DNA of 64,000 nucleotides from Diplodia intermedia (taxonomy: Eukaryota > Ascomycota > Dothideomycetes > Botryosphaeriales > Botryosphaeriaceae), in NCBI GenBank assembly GCA_021495925.1, contig JAKEKT010000050.1, positions 1 through 64,000 of the forward strand, read 5' to 3'. The stretch's first letter is position 1; each line of letters opens with the position of its first letter. Below, in pieces: positions 34,280-45,017 of the stretch. The notes beneath the pieces are model-generated. The model searched no databases. It was given only the letters and a program-made list of their open reading frames with translations, and was not told where the DNA came from. A program made the position numbers and the translations under genes.

Positions 34280-36469
34280 TGAGATACGCTCACGTTGGCA
34301 TGGCATGATGTTTGGAACATTGGAGCGGACTTCTGGATTCGTTGCATATGGCATGGTTTGGTGGCGGGCGGGTCTTGTTTTTTTCTGGATAATCGTTATC
34401 TGTTGGACGAGTATCCACAGCGGATCTCGAGCGGAACGGGAATCATCATCATCGTCAATATCATGTGTGCAGTAGTTTCCGCCACTGCGAAACGACGTAA
34501 TTCCGGTTGGATAGAACGGAAAGGAGAAAGCTCATAGTCCGACGACAGCCCTCACCGTGCCACCGAGCAGACACCATGTGCGTAATGGGCGCAGGAGATC
34601 TGCATCTCTACTCCACATGACTGACGGAAGTCGATGACAAAGAACGGGGCCGCCCTCCGCCGTCTCGCATTCGATGATCTGACCGTCAAGAGTACCCCCG
34701 AGCAGCGCCGACTTGTTCGGGTCGGTCCAGCTGGAGGGCCGAAGCGCAAACCGGCGCGAGGGTCAAATGCCTCACGAAGGAACAGCACCTTGCCTGGTTC
34801 GGGCATGACGCATTCTTCGCGCTTGGGCGCAGGCGTGGCTAGCCTCTGGCGGGGCTTGTGGGCGACTGGGCCTGTGGGCGACTCAGGTGTCTTTGTGGTT
34901 GGGGGCTGGCCGTCGACTTGCAGATGTGAAACGGCCGCCTTCAGAGCGCGGCAGCGTGGAGAGATGCCGCCGCCCTGTCGTTCTGGCCGCCTCCTCGCTC
35001 AATCATCAGGCTACCCTGACTTGGGCGAGGCTCCACGCGCCTCCCGGCTACAGGCGCATGTCATGTCACAGGGAAAAAAGGGCCGCGAGCGACAGGTTTC
35101 GAGCAGAGACAACAAGACGCCTCGACAAGCCCGCCCGCCGGCCGGCGTCCGCATTGTGGCATTGACACGCGAGCGAGGCCCGTCCTGGGCAGGACACGGC
35201 TGGCCCATCCCGCCCGGCCTGCGCTCCCAAGCTGGCAGTGTGCTGCTCGAACCGTGGACCGGCCTTTAGCGCCGTGCGTAGTAGTGCAGCCAGCTCAAGT
35301 GCCAGGGAGGCCTTCGGGCTCAGGCATTGATGACGAAACAAGCAGCCGGGGCTTCCGCGTGCCGCACGAAGCGGTCGAATCAAGACGGGCGCAGCGCGAG
35401 CTAAGGAAAGCCAGAGGCTCAACGCAGCCACTCAGAGGACGGTGGGCGGCGCAAGGATTGCACGTGAAGAGGCAGGCCGGCGCGTTGCTGTCTCCCCCTT
35501 GATCGCCGTGGTGAGCATTAATATTGTCGTTTCTTTTTTTGCAGCCGCCGCTGCGCGCCCGACCGGGGCTGCTGCCCAGATATGCAATTAAGGTTCGGGA
35601 AACGGGATCGTTCTGGCATCTGCGTGCGCTGGGCGTGGTGGAGCGGGAGGCCGGACGGGTCGTTGCAGGCGCGGCGTGGTGTGTGTTTTTCTAGCAGCTA
35701 CTACTGTGGAGTGGAGCGAGCGGGCCACCATCGCGTGCGGAGACGCTCGACGACGGCGTCCGCGTCCGCAGATGGCACCCGCCTCCCCAGTGGACAGGCG
35801 CCGGTGCCGTAGTGTACCTGCATGCGACCAGCAGCAGGCAGACGAGACAAGGCGACGGCGAGATGAGCACCGGGGCCGGCTGCCGCGGCGGTGGCTGAGC
35901 AGCGCTCGGAGCGCGGTGAGCAGTGGGCAGACACGTCGCGTGGTCGCCGTCGCACTGCTCTTCTGGAGGCGGCCGGCGACGAGGGGCGCGAGGGCGGGAG
36001 TGCCAGGCGGCCAGGCGGCGAGTGGCCATGTTTTTCGGCGGTCTAAACACGCCCAGCTGCGCGCATCCCTCGACGGCCTCGCGGAAACGGCGCGGGCCTC
36101 GAGCAGTGGCCAGCGCTGCATGCACCCGGGCGGCGCCTCTGCCACGGCCGCTGCTGGCCTGGCGCGCTCTGCCTGCCCGCCTGTGTTGCGGCACGCAGGG
36201 CGTGGTGTTGCTGGCAGCAGGATCTACGCGACGCACAGCCCGGCTCGCGCTTGGCGGCCTTAGGTTGATTTCATCGAACGAACGCGCTCCCGGGCGATCC
36301 AGTCGTGCCAGTGGCCGGCCGTTCGCCAAATCCTACGCCCTTCTCTCGCTCCAACGTCCACCACCCCAGCTCTCCATACCCATCGCCTCACCACCACCAC
36401 ACCCGCACCACGCCTCCCCTCCCCCCTTCATCGTCTTCCTGTCTGTCGTGGGGCGTGCAGCCGGCCACG
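34280..36469. other. Intergenic, GC-rich
   Basis: About 2.2 kb. Many random open frames on both strands. One minus-strand stretch, about 34532-34725, has coding-like codon use (frame reads DPNKSALLGGTLDGQIIECE near its start and ends at a TGA at 34532-34534), but it has no start codon, no family match and no convincing neighbouring exon. The right end is the promoter of the KH gene. Confidence 0.5.
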
Positions 36470-39400
36470 ATGCACAAGATATCCAACTTCACCGGCCAGG
36501 CCCGCCATGGATGGGAGAAGATGACGCCCTCGATGGGCTTCGGCATGTCACGATCACATAACGACCTCCCCAACCAGCCCGTCAAACGCCCCTCCAACGC
36601 CGCCGCCATCACTCCCACCATAACGCCCGGTACCCTCGTCAACCTCTCGTTCAACGTCCCCTTCGCCTCCAACCTGTCCGGCCCTGACGCCGACGATGTC
36701 ATCTACGCGAGTCCCAGCGCCTTCGCCCGGTGGATCCGGCAAGAAGAGACACCTGACGGCGCACTGCCGCCGCCCACGCACACACTGCCTGTCCACGTTT
36801 CCAACGTCGAGAACCTGCGCCTATTATGCAAGCAGCTGAGTACCTCGATCCCCCAGTTCGAAGCGACCGTCGTGTCATCGGAGCCAAAGCCGCTGCCGGG
36901 CCTGCAGCGCGTCACCACCCTCGTTACGAACGTTTGCCTGTCGGGAGAGGCCGAGCAGGTGCGCCAGACGAGGTGCCAGATCCTGAACGAGACGCCGATT
37001 TCGCTGGTACGTCACTGCCTGGGAGAGACCCCGTTCGGTTGTTTAGGCGCCGTGGATGCTGACTTTTCCTTCGGCGCTTAGCGGTGTGCTACTGTGGACA
37101 TAGATTACAGCTTAGTGTTTGAGAACGACGGCGTCAAGTCGCAGGTCTTGAACCATCTTGATGAGATTTCCAAGGTTACCAAGGCGGATATCTTTCTGCT
37201 GCAGCCCAAGCCCATCGACATCGAGTCTGCCAGTATCAACGGCACGCTGCACGATGCGGAGCAGCGCCTTAGGTGTGCCATTTACGGCGATATGGAGAGC
37301 GCAGAGCACGCGAAGACGCGTGTTCTGATTATGATCGATCAGATTGTACGTGACGTGCAGTGGTGGCTCGCCTCGCGTGATGCTTTTGCTAATCGATTTG
37401 TGTTTAGCTTCACCGCCATGTTGACACCATGAAGCTCGAGCTGTCCATGCACACGCTCATCTGTGGACGGGCTCGTAAGAACATCAAGTTGATTGAGTCT
37501 GCGACTAATACGGCCATCTACTTCCCCCCGCCGTTCCCGCGTTTGTATGGTTACACGCCACAAGGGGCGATCCGACGACCGGAAGACGAAATCATCATCA
37601 CTGGCGAGAACCCTGATGATATCCTGCAGGCCAAGCGGAGGCTACATGACCTCGTCCTGAGCACCCGGGCGTTCGTGAAGGAGGTCATCGTCACCACCAG
37701 CAAGATCGACAGCATTTTGCTCGAGCGTCTCGACAAGGTGCGCAAGATTATCGAGAACAACGGCTCGTATATCTTGCTGCCCCCACTGGGATTCCAGCGC
37801 GGTCCGATTCGCGTGCAGGGAACGGATGTTCTGAACGTTGAGCGGACCGTGCGGGAGCTCATGGCGTTGGTATGTTTCCATAAATGTCACTTATGCCACT
37901 GCGCGATTGCTGATCATGATACAGGCCGGTCAGTTCTACAGTGCTTCGTGGTGCATCACCCACTCGGACGGGCACCAAAGGCCCCCTACCGCGGAAGATG
38001 TGCGGGCCATGCTGTCGGATATCTGCATCAACTCTGGTGCCGAGATCAGCTTCGAGAGGTACAACTTCCACATCAGTGGATCCGATGATGCCGTGAAGGC
38101 TGCTATGATGGTCATCAACAACATCCCCTTCGTTCGCAAGTCTCAGTACCAGATGAGCGTCAAGATCGAGCTGGCCAACGAGCACAAGGAGTTCGTCAGC
38201 GGCAAGAAGAACGGCAAGATCAACAAGATCATGAGCCAAAGCAATGTCCAGATTGTTTTCGATGGCTTCAACGAGTACAACTTCTACATTGTCGTCCGTG
38301 GCAACCGCTACGACGACGTGAAAGGAGGTCTCGATCTTGTCGAACAGGAGATGCCCGCAGCAATCTCGTTCCACGTGCCTGACCAGTACCACAAGCGCAT
38401 CATTGGCATCGGCGGGCAGCACATCCAGCGCATCATGAAGAAGTACTCTGTCTTCGTCAAGTTCTCCAATGCGATGGATCGCGGTGGTCTGGGCAAGGAG
38501 GAGGACGACATCAAGGTCGACAATGTCATCTGCCGTACTCCTGCTCGCAATGCACAGAACCTTGATCTCGTCAAGCAGGAGATCATGGACATGGTTGAGA
38601 AGGTTGACGCCGAGTTCGTTTCTGAGCACGTGGTCATCAACCGCCTCTACCACCGTGAGCTCATCTCTCGTATGTCTGACATCGAGGATCTTGAGAAGAA
38701 GTGGAACTGCAAGATCGTTTTCCCGAGCACCGAGCAGGCCAGCGATGTCGTCACCGTCTCTGGTCCCGAGTACCAGGTGCCTCAGGCCGTCGACGAATTC
38801 TTGGCCATGGTTCCTGAGAACCACGAGATGACTTTCATGGCCCCTGCCGAGCTGAAGGACTTCCTCAGGTCTGAGGACTTCAAGAATGACGTCGTTCTCA
38901 AGATGAAGGCCCAGTACAACATGGACATCCATCTGCACGACACTCAGCCTGGACCGGTTGACGCCCCTGAACTTACGCTCGAGGCACTGGTCATGAGCTA
39001 CACGCGCAACTATGCCGGCGGTCTCAAGGACGCGATCGATTTCCTGATCGCTCGCCTGGTCGGACATGGCTTGGACATTACCCAGGTCATCAAGGGTGCT
39101 ATCCCTCGTCCCAAGTCGGACTCGTTTGAGGATAGTCTTCCTTACTTCTCGTCCAAGGTCCTCCAGCCTGCCGAGCCTCGTCTTGACTCGACGGACTCGC
39201 CTACCCGGTCCGTCTTTGGCGACGACAACCATTCGATTCACGAGCGGGTTGGCTTCCTTGACAGGCTCCGCAAGCCTGGCAGTATGTCGTCCTTCTCCTC
39301 GTTCATCGAGCGCCGCAAGAACGGATCCAACTCTCCTGGGTCTCTCTTCACGCACGCGTCTCGTAACGCGTCCAAGGCGTCGCTGGTCTCTCTGGAGTCG

Positions 39401-39673
39401 ACCAACAGCTACCGCAACCCCTGGAACGACAGCGGCATCAACCTGCCTGAGGATGAACACCACCACGCCAATGGCTGGCCCGTACCGGCGGCCCCCGGCT
39501 TTGGCTACCACTCGAACTCTTCCAAACTTTCTTTTCACGGAACGCCCACTGCTTCGGCGGCGCCTGGGGACATGACGCCCCGGTACGATCCCCGGGCGTC
39601 GTTCGACAGTGGACGCCCGAGCACTTCCCATTCTGCTTCTGGATACCCGGCCCCGATTGGGCCTCCTCGTTGA
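36470..39673 (+). CDS. Multi-KH-domain RNA-binding protein (BicC/vigilin-like)
   Basis: Four exons: 36470-37006, 37082-37345, 37408-37869, 37925-39673; 1003 residues. Several KH modules can be seen. The clearest are EFVSGKKNGKINKIMSQS and YHKRIIGIGGQHIQRIMKKY, the latter with a canonical GxxG loop; earlier ones (HTLICGRARKNIKLIESATN; the VIVTTSKIDSILLERLDKV region) have degenerate loops. The first 180 residues and the last 200 (Ser-rich, with SMSSFSSFIERRKNGSNSPG) lie outside the KH array. Such tandem-KH proteins bind mRNA and act in translation or mRNA localisation. Yeast has one similar protein of poorly known role (YLL032C); I infer the likeness from memory. Strong codon bias produces a 615-codon antisense open frame over the same region, which is not a gene. 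Confidence 0.88.
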
Positions 39674-40458
39674 ACCAACAAAAAAGAATTTAGCCGTGCA
39701 GCCCACAAAAGCTCTTTCCCTCTTCGTCGATGAAGATACCCCGACTGACCACTACGACGATTGAATACCCCATCACTTTCCCTCCCTCGATACCGAAATC
39801 TGGCTATGAAAGACAATATACCCCGGGCGAATCACAAAAAGCGAATGCTGCTTTTCGGTCGTCGTTCGTCTGTATGTATGCGCGGTGCTTGTTGCGTGTA
39901 TGCGGCGCGGTTGCGATCCTCTCAGTTCCGTCGTTCTACTCGGAGGCGTTATTGCTGCTTGATTCGTCTGCTTTCCTCTCCTAAGGCGCCAAAAGAAATA
40001 TACCAATTTGCTCTTTGTGCTTTTGCCTAACTACCTAACCTCCTGTTTAGCCGCTCGTTACCCCCTTCGGCGTTTGATTTGAGATGCTAGTGTGTCCGCT
40101 TCATTCCTTATACTACTATAACCTACGAAATCGCGGTCGATGATGGGAGAGCTTTGGGCGATGGTGTGGCTAGCGCATACGTAGTCTAGCGTACACGTTA
40201 TAGATGATGACCCGACCCCATACGCTGCGATTGGATGCTAAGATGACGTGCGTAACTTAACGGTGGTCAATGCCTGCCCCGATTGTTGATCTCCCGGAGA
40301 ACGATGGCGGCTGTATCTTCTAGGCCCGGTCACGTGGCCGATGGGTATCTCGCGTCGATATGACGCAAAAAGTCCGGGGAAGCTGCGCGCCAGCCCGACT
40401 CCGAGAGCTCCATCCCACCGACCACAACACAGCACCGTCCCTTCGCCTACCACCCACC
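39674..40458. other. Intergenic
   Basis: 3' flank of the KH gene and promoter of the rhodanese gene. The AT-richer part up to about 40200 looks like untranslated region. No supported gene. Confidence 0.6.
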
Positions 40459-41197
40459 ATGGCTTCCCGACGAGCATTGATGCGCTTCTCGCTGCGCTCC
40501 GCGCCCGCGGTTGCTGCCCGCCGCACGGCTCCTCTTCATTTCGCCGCACCTGCTGCCCGCGCGCCGAGCGCCGCCGCTTTCCAGCCCGCGGTGCAGAAGC
40601 AGCAACTCACCCAGATCCGTTGGCACTCGGCGGAGCACGGCTCGAAGTCCAAGGTTTACGATTTCAATGGCGTAAGCAACTCACCGTCATGCTTCACACC
40701 TTCGTCTTCATGCTCTTCATGCATACCCTCACTTGAGAAAACTCCCTGCTTGTCGCACATACATCCGCCTTGCCCCAAACCCAGTCTCCTCTACATTGCA
40801 AGGAAAGGCCAACAAAACACCAGGCTAACCCTTGGCGTGCGTGTTCGAACAAATCCAGATCAAACAAATGCTCTCCAACCCGGCCGCCGACCGCGTCCTG
40901 ATCGACGTGCGCGAGCCGCACGAGTTCGCCGGCGGCTTCATCCCGACGGCGTACAACATGCCGATCGCGTCGGCGCCGGAGGGCATCTTCCTGCCCGCGG
41001 ACGAGTTCGAAGAGCGTTTCGGCTTCCAGAAGCCGACGGCGGGCAACGAGGTCGTGTTTTACTGCAAGGCGGGCGTGCGCAGCAGCAGCGCGGCGCAGCT
41101 GGCGCAGCAGGCGGGGTACGAGCGCGTGGGAGAGTATAGGGGGAGTTGGTTGGATTGGGTCAAGAACGGGGGGGAGACGAGTGAGGGGCCGAAATAG
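40459..41197 (+). CDS. Mitochondrial single-domain rhodanese (thiosulfate sulfurtransferase-like)
   Basis: Two exons: 40459-40671 and 40859-41197; 183 residues. The first 55 residues (MASRRALMRFSLRSAPAVAA onward) are rich in Arg, Ala and Ser with no acidic residue, a mitochondrial presequence. The rhodanese domain shows VLIDVREPHEFAGGFIPTAYN and the active loop FYCKAGVRS with Cys140 and Arg145. The six-residue CKAGVR loop is the normal size for sulfurtransferases. Fungal relatives such as yeast Rdl1/Rdl2 are mitochondrial. The 187-nt intron is long for this window; a different acceptor could add a few residues before IKQMLSNP. Confidence 0.9.
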
Positions 41198-42960
41198 GCT
41201 GGGGTTGTTGGAGGACGGAGGGTGGATGGGGGGGATATCCGACACGGCGTGGGCTTTCGGGAATAACGTACCCAGCAGGGAGGGCTTTCGGGACGACCGG
41301 TGAGTGCAGCTGTTCCGCGACGCCCCGATGGTGGGTGCCAAGCTGGATTATCTTGTCAATCAGCGTCGATACGTTTCAAGGTCCTCTTCTGCTTGCCCCG
41401 TCGGTGGTCGTGCCCTCGGCTTCTCGTGCAGCCCTAGCTTCATGCCCGTGGGCCCGGAGACGCCGAGCCTCATACGTCACAAATCGATACTATTGGTGAG
41501 ATATATGTCTTTGCGTGTTCCCGGATAAGCGGCATGGTTGGGTTGCGTATGAATCGCTATGTATAGTACCAGACCTCTGGGTGGGACGATGCTGCCGTTT
41601 CAAATAATCTTATAGGGACATGCTGACGATCATCCAGGGCGTGGGATCAGCTTACATGTGGACCGCAACAGCCACGAGGGGGAAGGGTAAGTAGGCGCCC
41701 ATGGCTTCGGACCATTCTCGCAGGAAAGACGCCCATGCATTCGGCGCCTTTCGATGAGTGTGGCTTGAAATGCTTAAGTGCGAGTTCAGGGTCTTCGATT
41801 ATGTCAACATGGCCTTAGCTAAAAGGCTTCGTAGTTGAAGGCCCGGGTCCAAAGCATTGACGCAGCGCGCCGTTGGAGCGTCCATGCCAGTTTGCGTAAG
41901 TCTAGTCGCACGCAGGACTACGCCGTTAACACTCCAGCTATAGCTATGCGCTACTGGATTTTTCGATCAGGACTGTCAACGGTTTTGCGTATCCTTTCTA
42001 CATACTGTCGGGATGCGAGTAAGAAAGTGACCGGTCCTCCCTCTTGAACGCCAAGCCCTTAACGTGTCTCACGGCAAGAATCCAGTTTTTCCGTTGCTCC
42101 GGCCAATACCAGAGACATGCGCATCTATTTCCGTCGATTCATGAGTGGCGCGTCGCGTTTGCTCCTTTCGTCGCGTCGGTTGAACTCGGGTGCGCTCTCG
42201 CGACAGCTGGGCGGCCTAACCACCACGCTGCTCTCGAGGCTCAGCTCCTGCACGACTCAGTGTGGTCGCTACCTGTGGTGTTGGGCCACGTACGCGCGGA
42301 AGAGACAGGCGGAGAGATCTCCTTTCATATAGGAAGCTGCCGTCCCATTCGCCCTGTGGCTTGCGGCTCTCGTATTCATTCGCTTAACAGTCTACTCGAG
42401 ACGTCTACCGTTTCGACATAGCAGATCCCCCGGCGTGACCGTGCGTCTACTTTCCACATCTGATTTTCGTTAGGCGTGCATTTTTATATACGTAGGGCTG
42501 GCCTTTGCGGCTGGAAAGAGTGCGCAGCAGTGGATGAGCGAGACTCTCCTTCGACTTCTCCTAATTCTTTCATTCACGGACCGACCTTCACCTCCCTGGA
42601 GGAGTGAGATCATTCTTTCTTTTGAGTGGCATTTGATAGCACAGCCGGACGTGCTCGCGTTGGACAAGGAATCCTGCAGTATTAGCCTTGGTGGAAAGCT
42701 AAGGGCAACCGACTACTGACTACGTGCCTGACGCGGCGCCCCGTTCGACCTTTCTCTGTACGAACATTTGGGAGAGATAATGGAAAAGGTCATGGTAAGG
42801 CCCGCCCCCCTCTCTTTCAACTTTGGATGCCCCACTGTCGCCCGACCCTCCTTCTATCCATTGTGACGCAACGTCCTCGAAGAACTCTCCACTGCTAAAG
42901 TAGCGATACTTGCCACGAGTCACACTCTCCGGGGAACCTTTCACTTACAAACTTTTGAAG
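41198..42960. other. Intergenic, AT-richer
   Basis: 1.76 kb of lower GC content than its neighbours. Only short frames, no domain, no terminal repeats that I can see. The right end is the upstream region of the GPCR. Confidence 0.55.
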
Positions 42961-44319
42961 ATGATACGCAGAGCACGAGACGTCTCGGACCTGGCCACGG
43001 GCTGGGACCCGGCCATTGCCATTCCCACTTTATTGGGCAGCTTGCTGTCGTTTCTCGCCTCGAGCATGGTCATCACGCTCTGGGTCGTTTTCGGTGCCGA
43101 GCGGAGGTCGTTCCGCTACGCCCTTATTCTGAACCTTACGGTGGCTGGTGAGCAGCATTCCAACCAAAAGACGTTGGTAACTGGGGCTCACACGGTTGCG
43201 CAGAGTTCGTGAACTCCTTGAACAACACGATATCGGGCATCTACATCATCATCAACCACGGGTCAATCAGCGATGGTCCTACTTGCGACCTGAACGGGTG
43301 GATAGGCCAATTCTCGGTACAGGCAAGTTGAACAATGCACCACACGAAACCGACCAGCCGGTAGCTAACGCGGGGACGGGGGGAAATCCAGGCGGTCGAC
43401 TTCTCGGTCCTGGCCATCGCCGTGGTCACGCTGCTCACCATCCAATTCAAATCCTACATCCTCTACGCGCCGAACTACCGAAAGATCCTGATATGCCTAT
43501 CCATCTGGATCGTCCCGCTCATCACCAGTACGTTTTTTTTTTCCCCTTCCCCTCTTCCCCTCTCTCCCTATCCAACCCGGACATTATTTCCTCACAACAT
43601 GGATTGATCGATCAACAACAGGCACGACAGCCCTCGGGCTCGGCGTCATCGGCCCCGTGTCGGGCAACTGGTGCTGGATCGCGCAGGACCGCAAGTACCT
43701 GCGGTACGCGCTCGGGCACGGGTGGCGCATCGGCATCCTGCTGGTGACGTTCTGCATCTACGTCTACGTCTTCGCCTTCATGTACCGGCGGCTGCGCATG
43801 CGGCGCGACAACTCGTCGAACGCGCGGACGTACTCGTTCGACTACGGCGACCCGGCCGCGTCGAACGGGTTCGAGATGAACTTTTGGCTCGGGAACGGGG
43901 GCGTCGGCAACGGCAACGGCAACAAGAAGAAGAGGGGTGGCGGCGATGCCGAGAAGGGGGATGATGATGAGGAGGGTGGCTTCCCTCTGCCGCCCCCTAA
44001 GGCGTTTGGCGGCGCGAGGCGCAGGGATGAGGCGACGGAGAAGCTGATCCCGCCGCCGAGGATGCGCATCAGGCAGACGACGGACATCGATAAGGACGTG
44101 TGGAGGATGGTGCTGCTGAACCTGTACCCCGTCACGTACTTGATCCTGTGGGTGCCCGGCTTGGCGAATCGCATCGTCGAGGCGACGGGCGAGTACAGTC
44201 GGCCGCTGTCGATCCTGCAGAGCTCGACGCAGTACGTGGGGTTCGCGAATGCGTGCGTGTACGGGTTCAAGGAGCATTGGGGGGACGTCAAGTTTTGGTG
44301 GACGAAGGGGAGGGGGTGA
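42961..44319 (+). CDS. cAMP-receptor-like G-protein-coupled receptor (Git3/Dicty-CAR type)
   Basis: Four exons: 42961-43147, 43204-43322, 43392-43527, 43622-44319; 379 residues. Seven hydrophobic segments are visible, among them AIPTLLGSLLSFLASSMVIT, FSVLAIAVVTLLTIQF, ILICLSIWIVPLI, IGILLVTFCIYVYVFAFMY and VWRMVLLNLYPVTYLILWV. The extracellular NWCWI motif between helices 4 and 5, the CDLNGWIGQFSVQ block and YPVTYLILWVP are typical of fungal cAMP-receptor-like GPCRs, proposed sensors of nutrients or other small molecules. The third cytosolic loop is about 105 residues, basic then acidic; the C-tail is short. Intron 2 is best read as GC-AG (donor gcaagt at 43323); a GT donor six bases upstream is also in frame and would drop Val-Gln. 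The ligand is unknown. Confidence 0.88.
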
Positions 44320-45017
44320 GGTGGTGGTGGTAGAGGAGTGTTGGTCGTTTGGCGGATTGTCGTTATGTTTTGATGAATGGTGGGGAATGGGCACATGGCT
44401 TGGTTCCAACGTGCTGCTGGTCGGCGAGTGTAATGGGGCTTTTGTTGTGTAATCGGTTGTGATGTGATCGGTTGGCGTGATCTACTGGCACGTCCACCGG
44501 CGCCACAGCATGTTTTCCTACGCAAGCAGTTGAAGCAAATACTTCGACGTAAATGCAATGTTTTCCAAACTCGTACACGCACCTACCCCAGCTGAGTTGC
44601 TGACCAATCATGAAGTGGCACCACTCAAGCAATAGGCAGCTGCGCACTGCCCCACTTTCCCAGCACCGACCTCAACCTTCTGATGTGACACAACGCTCCT
44701 CTTCTGCAACCTCAGGATCAACTTCTCAATGTATCTTTCAACGCCATTGCGAACCCTTCCCATTATTCCTTCTCCCGGGCTTTATTTCAAATCTTCAGCC
44801 TTGCTGTGCTTCGCTGGAGGGGAACATTTCATCCAGTACGTACGTGAATGTCCCGAAAAATCCATGTCGAGTGAGCAGCTGATCGGCTTACCAACAGGAC
44901 TATTGCATTCGTCGTTGAGGAACCAGAGACTTGCCACCAATCAGCCGTCCTTCCTAGCCATCGCCTCAAATCAAGCGAGTGAGCCTTGTATTTCTACCTC
45001 TTCTGGTGCCCTTTAGC
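44320..45017. other. Intergenic, upstream of HET gene
   Basis: About 700 bp; 3' flank of the GPCR and promoter of the HET gene on the same strand. No supported gene. Confidence 0.55.

Noticed and set aside
37859..39706. 615-codon open frame antisense to the KH gene
   Set aside because: It mirrors the exons of a clearly conserved KH protein; strong codon bias of the sense strand removes antisense stops. No domain in its translation.
42044..42421. 125-codon plus-strand frame
   Set aside because: No family resemblance and no supporting neighbouring exon; AT-richer intergenic DNA.
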